In this document: in pieces, positions 17,781 to 26,627 of the stretch | Numbering within the stretch: position 1 is the stretch's first letter | How the letters are laid out: each line of letters starts with the position of its first letter | Program-made: the position numbers and the translations under genes | Source of the DNA: Clostridia bacterium | Lineage (GTDB): Bacteria > Bacillota > Clostridia > Oscillospirales > CAG-382 | Assembly: GCA_017549365.1 (NCBI GenBank) | Contig: JAFYUZ010000095.1 | Span: 1-51,670 of the forward strand | Length of the DNA: 51,670 bases | Reading direction: 5' to 3' | Notes under the pieces: generated by a model | Seen by the model: only the letters and a program-made list of their open reading frames with translations | Databases searched by the model: none | What the model was told of the DNA's origin: nothing

Positions 17781-19337
17781 ATGAAAAGAAAGCTTCTCGG
17801 TTCTATAAGCTACGTGATGCTGATAATGATAATGTCAAGGGTGCTTTCTCTTGTCAGCACGCAGTTTTATATGTCGCATTTCGGAGTCGGCGACGTCAAG
17901 ATAAATATCTATTCCTACGCCATTTCTTTGCCAAATATTATTTTTAATTGTTTTGGTACTGCGCTGTCCACTGTGGTCATTCCCATCTACACCGACTATA
18001 TATCAAATAATCGCAGAGACAAAGCAAAAAGATTTGCGGACAATATCATAACTGTTGCCACTGTTTTTACAGCGGCTCTTGTGGTGGTCGGCATTGCGCT
18101 TTCTCCTGTTTTGCCGTCGATCACCGAGTTTGATACAACACCCGAAATACGCGGATTTTGTACCAAAGCGTTGATGATAATGATGCCCGCCATGCTCTTT
18201 TATGGGCTTAATTACATTTTCCAGGGCATGCTTCAGTCTGAAGGCGTTTTTGGTTGGCCTGCGTTTGTCAGCGTTCCCAGCAGTCTTACAGTAATTCTTT
18301 ACGTCGTATTTTTGTCCGATCGGTTTGGCGTATCCGGCTTGCTTGTAGCCACCCTTATCGGCCTTGCATCCCAGGCGCTCATTCTTGTGCCTCCTCTTAT
18401 GAAAAAGGGATACAGATACAAACCATCGTTTTCTCTCAAAGATCCCGATATCATCAAGGCAGGGAAGATGACTGTCCCTGTTTTGCTCGGTGCATCGTCA
18501 TATCAGCTGAACATGTTTTTCAATATAAACATGATAGCGAATTTTGACGGCATGGTAACGCTTTTGACCTTTGTGCAGAACCTTATACTCAATATGGTTC
18601 TTGCTTTCGTTTATTCCATAACTGCCGTGCTTTATCCAAAGCTTACAGAGTTTGCATCAACAGGCAGAATGGACGAGTACAAAAAGACCCTTGGCAACGT
18701 TCTCAATTCTGTAATTCTCCTTCTTATCCCCATAACCTTCGGTCTTTTGTGCGTTAGAACAGAGCTTCTTGACCTTATAACAAAATGGGGCAAGATCGAA
18801 AGCGGAGACGTCGCAAATGCTTCTATGCTTATTGCCATGTATTCCATCGGCATTATAGGCATCGGCCTTAAAGAAATTCTTGACCGCGCTTTTTATGCTC
18901 TTAAAGAAACCCGCGTTTCTGCGGTAAACGGATTTATCATAATGGTGATAAACATTGTTTTAAGTCTTATTCTTGTCAGATCAATGAAAGCTTTCGGTAT
19001 TCCGCTTGCATACTCTGTTGCCTCTCTTACCGGAAGCGTGATTTTGCTTGTGCTTTTAAAAAGAAAAGTCGGCAACTATCTGCAATCCACCCTGTCGGTG
19101 TTTTTCAAATCTCTTGCATCGACACTTGTTATGTCAGCAGGAGTTATCGGTGTGTCAAAGCTTTTGGCGGGTGTTCTTTCCGATGGTCTTGCGACACGTC
19201 TTATAAAGCTTTTTGTCCCTGCGGGCGTTGGTGTTGTGATATACGCGGTTATGCTTTTGATTCTGCGCGTTGATCCCATAAGATCGGTTGCATCAAGACT
19301 TCTTTCTAAAATTTTTGGCTCAAAAAAGGAATCATAA
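17781..19337 (+). CDS. murJ: MurJ/MVF-family lipid-linked glycan flippase
   Basis: 518 aa with about 14 hydrophobic segments, the MOP-superfamily MviN/MurJ layout. MLIMIMSRVLSLVSTQFYMSHFG at the N-terminus and the NYIFQGMLQSEG and RAFYALKETRVSA segments match the MurJ pattern. It would flip lipid II or a related undecaprenyl-linked precursor. Because it opens a locus with glycosyltransferases, a polymerase-like protein and CsaB, a wall-polymer repeat unit is an alternative cargo. The start at 17781 has CGGAG 6 nt upstream; the longer frame from 17751 starts at the -10 box. The glycosyltransferase gene begins 1 nt after the stop. Confidence 0.85.
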   Translation: MKRKLLGSISYVMLIMIMSRVLSLVSTQFYMSHFGVGDVKINIYSYAISLPNIIFNCFGTALSTVVIPIYTDYISNNRRDKAKRFADNIITVATVFTAALVVVGIALSPVLPSITEFDTTPEIRGFCTKALMIMMPAMLFYGLNYIFQGMLQSEGVFGWPAFVSVPSSLTVILYVVFLSDRFGVSGLLVATLIGLASQALILVPPLMKKGYRYKPSFSLKDPDIIKAGKMTVPVLLGASSYQLNMFFNINMIANFDGMVTLLTFVQNLILNMVLAFVYSITAVLYPKLTEFASTGRMDEYKKTLGNVLNSVILLLIPITFGLLCVRTELLDLITKWGKIESGDVANASMLIAMYSIGIIGIGLKEILDRAFYALKETRVSAVNGFIIMVINIVLSLILVRSMKAFGIPLAYSVASLTGSVILLVLLKRKVGNYLQSTLSVFFKSLASTLVMSAGVIGVSKLLAGVLSDGLATRLIKLFVPAGVGVVIYAVMLLILRVDPIRSVASRLLSKIFGSKKES

Positions 19338-19338
19338 A

Positions 19339-20448
19339 ATGAAAATTCTTTATCTGATAAACTTTGCGGGCAAGGGCGGAACGGAAAAATACGTCCGCGA
19401 CCTTGTAAGCGCCTATCACGGAAAGCTTGCAGAATGTTATTTTGCATATAACATAGGCGGTCCGCTGGTGGACTTTATGAATGAAAAGGGTGTAAAAAGC
19501 GTACAGATTTCGATGCGCTCGCCTTATGACATTTCTGCCGCAAAAAAAATCGCATCTTTTTGCAGAGAAAACGCCATCGATATCATCCACACACAGTTTC
19601 CGCGTGAAAACTACATTGCCGTTCTCTCAAAGCTTTTTTACAGGAAAGTAAAGCTGTTTAACACAAGCCACCTGATCATGAATCAAGGCGCTGTATGGAA
19701 GATTATAAACAAGCTTTTTTCCCGCCACGACGAAAAAGTTTTTTCGGTCTGCAATTTCGGAAAAGAAACGCTTATCCGAAACGGCGTTTCCGAAAGCAAA
19801 ATAGAGGTTGTTTTCAACGGCATACCGATTGTCGAGCCATACCGCTCGGATAAAGTAAAACGCGAATTCGGCATATCCGATGACACTTTCGTGGTTTCTG
19901 CTCTCACAAGATATACTTCTGAAAAGGGATTGCATTTTCTTGTGGATACGGTTTCAAAGCTTCGTGACATAACAGACAAAAAGTTTGTTTTTCTTGTTGC
20001 GGGCGATGGCGAAATGTTTGACGAGATAAAAAAGAAGATCGAAGATCTCGGCCTTTCGGATGTTATTATTCAGCTTGGTTACAGAAACGACGCATCCGAT
20101 ATTCTTGCGTGTTCGGATTTGTTTGTAAATCTTTCGTCCACAGAAGCGTTAAGCTTTGCAATTCTTGAAGCCCTCGGACAAGGGGTGCCCGTGGTTGCAA
20201 CAGACGTCGGCGGTACTCGCGATATTATAAACCCCGACAGCAGATGCGGAAGCCTTGTGGAATACGGCGATACGCAAGGCGGAGCAAAAGAAATCTTGCG
20301 GTATATCGAAGATGCAAATCTTTGCAGCTCATGCTCACGCGCGGCGCTTGAAAACGTAAGGAAAAATTTTGATATAAAGATCATGCTCGATACAGTGTAT
20401 GACAGATATGAAAAATCATTAAAAACGGAGGACACCAAAGATGAGTGA
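19339..20448 (+). CDS. Glycosyltransferase family 4
   Basis: 369 aa with a GT-B fold. The N-terminal half opens MKILYLINFAGKGGTEKYVRDL, the glycine-rich acceptor loop of GT4. The C-terminal half has VSALTRYTSEKGLHFLVD, VAGDGEMFDEIKKK, VIIQLGYRNDASDILACSD, and the nucleotide-sugar E-x7-E element STEALSFAILEALGQGVPVVATDVGGTRDII. A retaining cytoplasmic transferase adding a sugar to a lipid-linked repeat unit is the family expectation; donor and acceptor cannot be read from sequence. The start is 1 nt after the murJ stop, and the stop overlaps the next gene by 8 nt. Confidence 0.9.
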   Translation: MKILYLINFAGKGGTEKYVRDLVSAYHGKLAECYFAYNIGGPLVDFMNEKGVKSVQISMRSPYDISAAKKIASFCRENAIDIIHTQFPRENYIAVLSKLFYRKVKLFNTSHLIMNQGAVWKIINKLFSRHDEKVFSVCNFGKETLIRNGVSESKIEVVFNGIPIVEPYRSDKVKREFGISDDTFVVSALTRYTSEKGLHFLVDTVSKLRDITDKKFVFLVAGDGEMFDEIKKKIEDLGLSDVIIQLGYRNDASDILACSDLFVNLSSTEALSFAILEALGQGVPVVATDVGGTRDIINPDSRCGSLVEYGDTQGGAKEILRYIEDANLCSSCSRAALENVRKNFDIKIMLDTVYDRYEKSLKTEDTKDE

Positions 20449-20935
20449 AAAGACAAAGAAAACAAAGTTTAATGTGATCGACCTTCTGGTCATCATTTTG
20501 ATCGTTGCGGCGGTTTGTGTTGTTGCGGTTTCAAAACTTATGTCGTCGGATACCGCAGGCGGTCAGGCAAAAACCATGAAGATCACTTTCTTCGCAGAAG
20601 AAGTAAGCGACAGCATCGCCGAAAGTATCGAAGAGGAAAGTATAGTTTCCGACAGTATCACAGAAGTTAAGTTCGGCGGTTGCACCGAAATAAAGCTTGG
20701 CGATTCCATTTCTTATATTTCTTCCAAGGGAGACGACGGAACATATAAGTATATTGCCACCAGCCGTCCCGGATACAAATCCATCACTCTTTCCTGCACC
20801 GTAACGGGAAAATACAGTACTATCGGTGCCGTGCTCGAAGATAACATATATGGTGTCGGCCACACTCTTGATCTTCTTGTCGGTAATTCGAGATTTACCG
20901 CAAGAGTAAGAGATATCGTAGTAGTGGAGGAGTAA
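20441..20935 (+). CDS. DUF4330-family membrane-anchored protein (copy 1)
   Basis: 164 aa. A short basic N-terminus (SEKTKKTK) precedes FNVIDLLVIILIVAAVCVVAVSKLM, a single membrane anchor with the N-x-x-D-L-L-V start that marks DUF4330. The rest is a predicted extracytoplasmic beta-rich domain (KITFFAEEVSDSI, VKFGGCTEIKLGDSI) ending ARVRDIVVVEE. The function is unknown. It overlaps the upstream glycosyltransferase by 8 nt and is followed after 4 nt by a second, diverged copy, so the pair is translated together. The position between glycosyltransferases and an O-antigen-ligase-like protein suggests a role in polymer export or assembly. Confidence 0.8.
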   Translation: MSEKTKKTKFNVIDLLVIILIVAAVCVVAVSKLMSSDTAGGQAKTMKITFFAEEVSDSIAESIEEESIVSDSITEVKFGGCTEIKLGDSISYISSKGDDGTYKYIATSRPGYKSITLSCTVTGKYSTIGAVLEDNIYGVGHTLDLLVGNSRFTARVRDIVVVEE

Positions 20936-20939
20936 AAAG

Positions 20940-21518
20940 ATGAAAAAGTATAAGCTTTTTGGAATTATAAATATTATTGACCTTCTTGTTCTTGTTGTTA
21001 TAATTCTCGCTGCCGCTTTTTTGGGAACAAAGTTTCTTGGCGGTTCCGACACAGAGGGTGCACCCGAGATCAATATAACCTTCACCACAAAAGAAGTCAG
21101 CGATTTTGTGGTGGATAAGCTGGCAGACGAGTGCTCGGCTTCCGAAATTTCTGATTTTATCGATAAAAAACAAGCAGACGCCGATCGTGTCCTTGACGGC
21201 TTTGATGACAAATACGTTGAGTTTGCGGTTGAGCAAGGTTGCAGAATGTATGATGATACCGAAAAGATCGAACTCGGCAAATGCACCAACATCAAGGTCA
21301 GCAATTCTCAATCCAGCATCGTCGAAGAGGGCGTTTGGCAGACCAGCGGAAAACCCGACTATTCCTGGCTCGAAATAAAGAGCACAGTCAACGGCAAGGT
21401 TCTTGACAACGGCGTTGAGATCGGCGGCGAAACATACCTTGTAGGCGATTATGTTGTTCTGCGTGCAGGCGTTGCAAAGATATATATCGAGATCACAGAT
21501 ATCGAAGTTGTAAAATAA
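20940..21518 (+). CDS. DUF4330-family membrane-anchored protein (copy 2)
   Basis: 192 aa with the same architecture as the gene just upstream. A KKYKLFG start is followed by the anchor IINIIDLLVLVVIILAAAFLG. The outer domain again has a DVVDK/DFVVDKL-type helix, a G-x-C-T-x-I-K element (LGKCTNIKVSNS) and a TDIEVV end matching the first copy's RDIVVV end. It carries an additional acidic insert (residues about 60-90) that copy 1 lacks. It probably forms a heteromer with copy 1. RBS AGGAG lies inside the end of copy 1. The function is unknown. Confidence 0.8.
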   Translation: MKKYKLFGIINIIDLLVLVVIILAAAFLGTKFLGGSDTEGAPEINITFTTKEVSDFVVDKLADECSASEISDFIDKKQADADRVLDGFDDKYVEFAVEQGCRMYDDTEKIELGKCTNIKVSNSQSSIVEEGVWQTSGKPDYSWLEIKSTVNGKVLDNGVEIGGETYLVGDYVVLRAGVAKIYIEITDIEVVK

Positions 21519-21533
21519 TAGCGGAGGAAGATA

Positions 21534-23060
21534 ATGCTTGAAAACAGTATTGCGTTTTCTCTGCTGAAAAAAATATGGCATCTGTTAAAAACGTCGGTGC
21601 TATTCAATTTTTTCCTTTCGATACTTGATTTTTTTGTCGGAAGCTTCAGAGAAAGCTGTTTTAAAAAAGTTCTTTTGAAGATCGGAGATCTTGGCGGTTA
21701 CGTTGAAGATTCGGTTTTTTACCGTGTACTTTCGGCGTTTATCGGATTTTTTGTAAATATTGCCGTTAAGATTTCAAATCTTTTTATTGATATGTCAAAA
21801 ACAAGCCTTGTCGGAAAGCTTTACAAAAAAGCTTTTTGGGATTCGCTTATTTTCGGATATAAAACTCTTTTCCCGTTCCTTGCGGCGGCGATTTTCCTTG
21901 TGCCCCACGATTTCTGGGCAAATATGTTCGGCCTTTTCATCGCGCTTTTGCTTTGCGTTTTGTATATTATTGCGGCGGCTTACGAGAAGAAGGACGATTT
22001 TGCAAACAGTGTAAAAAAGATTCCTTTTTCTATGATCTTTTTTGCCTTTGCCATTCTTCTTGCCGTTGTCACCTCGCACGATGTAGGCGACAGTGTCAGA
22101 GTTCTTTTCTTCTTTATCACGTCGTTCCTTTTATGCTTTGCGGTTTACGGAAGGCTGAACAGCCGAGAAATGGTCGATACTTTTATGCGCACTGTCTATT
22201 TTGCTTTGCTTGTGATGTCGGTTTTCGGCATTGTTCAGCGCATCATGGGCGTCGAAGCAAATGCATCGCTCACCGACCTTGAACTTAACAAAAATATGCC
22301 CGGACGTGTTTTCGGCACACTTGATAACCCTAACAATTTTGCCGAGTATCTCACAATTTTTATGCCCTACGGATTTGCTTATGCTATCACAAGAAAAGAT
22401 GCATCATCAAAGTTTCTTCACACTGTGTGCATGATTCTTCCTATGGCATCCATTCTTCTCACATATTCAAGATCCGGATGGATAGCACTTGCCGCGGCTG
22501 TTATCGTTTATATCGCGCTTTATAATTACAGACTTTTCCCCGCGGTTTTTGTCGGCGGTGTGTTTGTTATGCCGTTTATTCCGCAATCTATATACGAGCG
22601 TATTCTCACGATCGGAAACCTCAGCGACTCTTCGAGTTCCTACCGTATGGATATCTGGACAGGCTGCTTTGAAATGCTCAAAAAGTACTGGTTCACAGGC
22701 GTTGGTCTTGGTCCGGGTGGTTTTGCAAAGGTCTTTCCCGATTACGCCGTAGGCGAAACCACTGTTGTAATGCATTCGCATATGCAGTTTATGGAAATGA
22801 TGGTTGAGGGCGGAATCTTGTTGTTCGTCGCATATATTGCTCTCGTCTTTGGACTTATCCGCCGCGCATGCGTTTCGGTGGGACAAGCGAAAGATTGTGA
22901 AATGAAGCATTATGCTGCGGCATCCTGCGCATCTCTTGCGGGCATAACCCTTATCGGTCTTTTCGAATATTGCTGGTTCTATCCCAGGGTTATGTTTGCC
23001 TTTTTCATAAGCGCGGGCATCTGCCTTGCTTTGTCGAGATTGGTGGGTACAAAAGATTAA
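21534..23060 (+). CDS. O-antigen ligase/polymerase-like membrane protein
   Basis: 508 aa with about 11-12 membrane segments and the Wzy_C/O-antigen-ligase signature. The conserved loop reads M-P-G-R-V-F-G-T-L-D-N-P-N-N-F-A-E-Y. A large outer loop follows with YRMDIWTGCFEMLKKYWFTGVGLGPGGF and HSHMQFMEMMVEGG. The family polymerises or transfers lipid-linked glycans on the outer face of the membrane. The N-terminal 100 residues are an amphipathic extension not usual in the family (SVLFNFFLSILDFFVGSF). RBS GGAGG precedes the ATG. It is co-oriented with the two DUF4330 genes and the fusion gene downstream. Confidence 0.87.
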   Translation: MLENSIAFSLLKKIWHLLKTSVLFNFFLSILDFFVGSFRESCFKKVLLKIGDLGGYVEDSVFYRVLSAFIGFFVNIAVKISNLFIDMSKTSLVGKLYKKAFWDSLIFGYKTLFPFLAAAIFLVPHDFWANMFGLFIALLLCVLYIIAAAYEKKDDFANSVKKIPFSMIFFAFAILLAVVTSHDVGDSVRVLFFFITSFLLCFAVYGRLNSREMVDTFMRTVYFALLVMSVFGIVQRIMGVEANASLTDLELNKNMPGRVFGTLDNPNNFAEYLTIFMPYGFAYAITRKDASSKFLHTVCMILPMASILLTYSRSGWIALAAAVIVYIALYNYRLFPAVFVGGVFVMPFIPQSIYERILTIGNLSDSSSSYRMDIWTGCFEMLKKYWFTGVGLGPGGFAKVFPDYAVGETTVVMHSHMQFMEMMVEGGILLFVAYIALVFGLIRRACVSVGQAKDCEMKHYAAASCASLAGITLIGLFEYCWFYPRVMFAFFISAGICLALSRLVGTKD

Positions 23061-23081
23061 TTTTACAAAAAGGAAATTATA

Positions 23082-25307
23082 ATGAAAGTTCTTCATCTTA
23101 TCAGTGGCGGAGACACAGGAGGAGCAAAGACCCACGTTTTTGCTCTGATGAATGCCCTTGCAAATAAAATCGACGTTAAGATCGTATGCTTTATGAAGGG
23201 AGCTTTTTATGACGAGCTTCAGAGCATACCTGTAGAAAGCGAGCTTATCGAGCAAAAGAGCCGTATGGATATGTCGGTATGCGACCGCCTTATCGAGATA
23301 ATCTCTGAAGGATATCAGGTTATCCATTGTCACGGCGCCCGCGCAAATTTTATCGCAGGCGCACTGCGCAAAAGGGGAGTGAAGCTGCCCTTTGTCACCA
23401 CCATCCACAGCGACTATCTTCTTGACTTTGACGGCTTTTACAAAAAGCTTGTTTACACAACTCTCAACGTCAACGCACTTAAAAAATTCGATTATTACAT
23501 TGCCGTATCTTCGAATTTCAAGGACATGCTTATTTCCCGCGGATTCAGACCAAACTCTGTCTATACGGTATATAACGGCATGGACTATTCAAAACCCATG
23601 GAATACTGTGCAGACAAAAAAGAGTTTGCAAAGCGTGTCGGTATTGAATACGACCCCGAATGTGTTTATATCGGTCTTATCGGACGTCATGACTATGTAA
23701 AGGGACACGACGTTTTCATCAACGCCGCAAAGCTTGTGTCCGACAAATGCCCCAATGCCCGTTTTGTCATCGCAGGCGATGGCGACGGCAGGGCAGAGCT
23801 TGTTAAGCAATGCGAAGCCCTCGGCATTTCCTACAAGGTTACTTTCTGCGGATTTATCAAGGATATTTACAGCTTTATAAACTTCATCGATATCAACACC
23901 CTCACCTCCAGATGCGAAAGTTTTCCTTACGTTCTTATGGAAGGTGCAAGACTAAAAAAAGCAACTGTCAGCTCCCGTGTAGGCGGTATTCCCGACCTTA
24001 TTCTCGACGGCGAATGCGGTCTGCTTTTTGAAAAAGAAAATTTTGCCGATCTTTCCGAAAAGCTCATCAGCCTTGTTTCTGACAAAGAGCTTGCTCAAAA
24101 ATACGGCGAAAATCTTTACACCCGCGCCACCACAAACTTTTCCAACGAAAAGCTTGCCTGCGACCATGTTGATATATACAACTCTATAATCAGCGATCAT
24201 GCCGACAGCAAAAAATACGACGTATCTCTTTCGGGATATTACGGCTTCAACAACTGCGGCGATGATGCACTTCTTCACGCCATCATAAACGATCTGCGCG
24301 AACAAAAGCCCGATATTCGCATAAACGTTTTTTCTGCAAGCCCCAAAAAGACCATGCGCGAATACTCGGTGGACAGTAGCTTCAGATTTGATTTCTGCGG
24401 ACTTTCGAAGGCGCTCAAAAATACAAAAATGCTGGTCAACGGCGGAGGCAGCCTGATCCAGGATGCCACAAGTTCTCGCTCGTTGCGCTATTACACCCAT
24501 GTGATAAAAAAAGCCAAAAAACTTGGCTGCAAAGTTTTTGTTTACGCCAACGGCATCGGTCCCGTCAGCGACAAAAACGTAAAAACGGCAGGGGAGGCGC
24601 TTTTGCTTTGTGACGGCATAACCCTGCGCGAAAGCTCGTCTGTTTCAGAGCTTTCAAGGCTTGGCATTTCTCCCGACGCCGCGACTGTTACGGCAGACCC
24701 CGCCATCACTTTGCGCGGATGTTCGTCAAAAAGAGCAAAAGAGCTTTTGCAAAACATAGGTATCGCAGACGGTAGAAAAATCGTTGCCGTTTCTGTGCGC
24801 GATTGGCCCAAAAACGATCCTGCGCTTTTCGCATCTCTTGCCGCGGTGCTTGACGAAACCTGCGAAAAATACGACGTGGACATTCTTTTTGTTCCTATGA
24901 AAATGCCTGACGATCTTAAAACAACGCGAAAGGTTGCCTCTTTGATGAAGCGCACAGCCTTTATCTGCGAAAAAGATCTGCCATACGACGAGCTTATCGG
25001 AATCATATCCCAGTCGTATCTTATGATCGGCATGCGCCTGCACACCCTGATTTTTTCGGTTGGCGCCGCCATTCCCACTGTTGGCATAATTTACGATCCC
25101 AAAATCGACGGTTTCCTTGATTACGTCGATGTAAACTACCGCCTTTACGCCGAAAAGTTCGAAGCCGAAAAGCTTTCGTCGTACATTTCCGAAATAATGG
25201 AAAACTACGACTGCATTAAACAAGACATTTCTCAAAATCTCGAAAACATAACGATTAAAGCAAAAGAAAGCGCAAAGATCGCCGTAGATCTGCTTTCTGC
25301 GGAGTAA
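23082..25307 (+). CDS. GT4 glycosyltransferase fused to CsaB-type polysaccharide pyruvyl transferase
   Basis: 741 aa made of two complete domains. Residues 1 to about 370 are a GT4 transferase (LISGGDTGGAKTHVFALMN, LIGRHDYVKGHDVFI, VIAGDGDGRAELV, SRCESFPYVLMEGARLKKATVSSRVGGIPDLI). Residues about 385-741 are a CsaB-like ketal pyruvyl transferase (SLSGYYGFNNCGDDALL, MLVNGGGSLIQD, GIGPVSDKNV, ITLRESSSVSEL, IGMRLHTLIFSVGAAIPTVGI). CsaB adds pyruvate from PEP to a wall-polymer sugar, which is the ligand of SLH domains. Fusing it to a transferase suggests the sugar is added and pyruvylated by one protein on the cytoplasmic side. RBS AAAGGAAA precedes the ATG. Codon use is continuous across the junction, so it is not an assembly artefact. 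Confidence 0.9.
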   Translation: MKVLHLISGGDTGGAKTHVFALMNALANKIDVKIVCFMKGAFYDELQSIPVESELIEQKSRMDMSVCDRLIEIISEGYQVIHCHGARANFIAGALRKRGVKLPFVTTIHSDYLLDFDGFYKKLVYTTLNVNALKKFDYYIAVSSNFKDMLISRGFRPNSVYTVYNGMDYSKPMEYCADKKEFAKRVGIEYDPECVYIGLIGRHDYVKGHDVFINAAKLVSDKCPNARFVIAGDGDGRAELVKQCEALGISYKVTFCGFIKDIYSFINFIDINTLTSRCESFPYVLMEGARLKKATVSSRVGGIPDLILDGECGLLFEKENFADLSEKLISLVSDKELAQKYGENLYTRATTNFSNEKLACDHVDIYNSIISDHADSKKYDVSLSGYYGFNNCGDDALLHAIINDLREQKPDIRINVFSASPKKTMREYSVDSSFRFDFCGLSKALKNTKMLVNGGGSLIQDATSSRSLRYYTHVIKKAKKLGCKVFVYANGIGPVSDKNVKTAGEALLLCDGITLRESSSVSELSRLGISPDAATVTADPAITLRGCSSKRAKELLQNIGIADGRKIVAVSVRDWPKNDPALFASLAAVLDETCEKYDVDILFVPMKMPDDLKTTRKVASLMKRTAFICEKDLPYDELIGIISQSYLMIGMRLHTLIFSVGAAIPTVGIIYDPKIDGFLDYVDVNYRLYAEKFEAEKLSSYISEIMENYDCIKQDISQNLENITIKAKESAKIAVDLLSAE

Positions 25308-25312
25308 AACAG

Positions 25313-26266
25313 ATGAATTATATTGTTCTTGATATGGAATGGAACCAGGGCTATCCCGGCGCCGGTGTTTTTATCGGCGATTCCCGTAAGATTCTTGCCG
25401 GCGAGATCATACAGATCGGCGCAGTCAAGCTGGATGAAAATTTTAAGCTCCTTGATACATATTCCAAATTGATAAAGCCTGTGTTTTATCGCAAAATGCA
25501 TTTCAAAGTTGAACAGCTCACGGGTATAAAACGCCAGGCTCTCTCTAATGCTCCGGCTTTTATCGAAGGATTTTCGGATTTTATCAACTGGTGCGGCGAG
25601 GACCACGTTTTTCTCATCTGGGGCACCGACGACATTTCCATTCTTAAACAAAATCTTGAAATAAATAAGTACAAGGACTACACGGTTGGTCAGTGGTACA
25701 ATCTGCAGATAATCTTCACATCCCAGCACGAAAGCCCCCACGATCAGGTGGCTTTGTCCACAGCGTGTGATGTTCTTGGCATCGAGCAGGATCTTCCGCT
25801 TCACAATGCGCTTAACGATGCTCTTTACACCGCCCGCGTCTGCGAAAAGCTGGATATGAAAAAAGGTCTTGAAGAATGTCTTGAAAAACAGCGTGCGCTC
25901 GAACTTAATTGCAGGCGCAAGTATAGATACAACGATTTTCGTTGCATCCGCGACGCTTTCGAGTTTTCCTCCAACAACGACAATATCTGCCCGATCTGTT
26001 CAAGCCCCCTTGTTCTCGTATACGATTATCAGCGCAAGCATTACGATCAGTTTGTTGCCATCCGCCGTTGCGAACAGCATGGACATTTTGTGGACAGAAT
26101 AGACGTTGCAAAATCAGCCGACAACCCGTCTGTGCGTTTCAAATCCGTAAAATCGGTTCAGCGTGTCAAGGATTATGACACCGCACTTTTGCAGGTAACA
26201 ATGAAGCGCTATCAGCGCCGCCGCAGAAACAAACCCTTGCCCAAAGACGGCAAATCCGAAAACTGA
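25313..26266 (+). CDS. DEDDh 3'-5' exonuclease with C-terminal zinc-ribbon-like tail
   Basis: 317 aa. Exonuclease motifs are IVLDMEWNQG (Exo I, D-x-E), WGTDDISILK (Exo II) and LHNALNDALYTARV (Exo III, H-x4-D). The layout is close to KapD/DnaQ-like proteins. After the nuclease (about residue 190) comes a basic region and CPICSSPLV...RRCEQHG, a likely zinc-binding ribbon of C-x2-C and C-x2-H type. The tail is rich in Arg/Lys (KRYQRRRRNKPLPK), which would help nucleic acid binding. It begins 5 nt after the CsaB fusion and shares its transcript, which ends in the terminator at 26291. Whether RNA or DNA is the substrate is not evident. Confidence 0.85.
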   Translation: MNYIVLDMEWNQGYPGAGVFIGDSRKILAGEIIQIGAVKLDENFKLLDTYSKLIKPVFYRKMHFKVEQLTGIKRQALSNAPAFIEGFSDFINWCGEDHVFLIWGTDDISILKQNLEINKYKDYTVGQWYNLQIIFTSQHESPHDQVALSTACDVLGIEQDLPLHNALNDALYTARVCEKLDMKKGLEECLEKQRALELNCRRKYRYNDFRCIRDAFEFSSNNDNICPICSSPLVLVYDYQRKHYDQFVAIRRCEQHGHFVDRIDVAKSADNPSVRFKSVKSVQRVKDYDTALLQVTMKRYQRRRRNKPLPKDGKSEN

Positions 26267-26290
26267 ATAAAGCTGAATTATGATAAAAGA

Positions 26291-26319
26291 GGCACGGTTT
26301 GCACACCGTGTCTTTTTTT
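26291..26319 (+). terminator. Intrinsic terminator closing the wall-polymer locus
   Basis: An 8-bp stem GGCACGGT/ACCGTGTC (one G-T pair) with a 6-nt loop and a run of seven Ts, 24 nt after the exonuclease stop codon. Confidence 0.93.
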
Positions 26320-26627
26320 ACCTTTTTATAAAGTATTTATACATAAAAATCCCCCTTTTTCTTGCGGTTTTTTCTGCACCAAAATGCTCTACAAATCAAA
26401 CAAGTTTGTTTTGTACAAGATGCACAAAAGGAAAGGGTGGTGACTTGATATCACTTGTTAATAAATTGTAAATTCCCGTTTTGACGTTGCCAAAAAACAG
26501 AATTTATTTAAAAAAGTTGTTTACAAATTCGATATATTGTGGTATCATAAAAATAGTCTAATTCTGGGACAATGCCTGTATTGTCGTGGAATTATACAAA
26601 AAATATTTTATAGGAAAGAGGAGTTTT
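26320..26627 (+). other. AT-rich intergenic region and 5' leader of the 1759-aa protein gene
   Basis: The 308 nt contain no convincing gene. A 63-codon frame here (26280-26471) runs through the terminator and has no ribosome site. The region holds two short motifs (GCACCAAAATGC at 26376-26387 and AAATTGTAAATTC at 26463-26475) that recur exactly downstream of the large gene, the promoter at 26520-26548, and a leader of about 70 nt ending in a strong ribosome site. Confidence 0.7.
26520..26548 (+). promoter_or_regulatory. Promoter of the 1759-aa secreted protein gene
   Basis: TTTACA (26520-26525), 17 nt, then TATCAT (26543-26548) preceded by TGTGG. The predicted transcript starts about 70 nt upstream of the ATG at 26628, which has GAGGAG 6-7 nt before it. 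Confidence 0.72.

Noticed and set aside
26280..26471. 63-codon plus-strand frame after the exonuclease
   Set aside because: It includes the terminator hairpin, has no ribosome site, and ends in AT-rich intergenic sequence.
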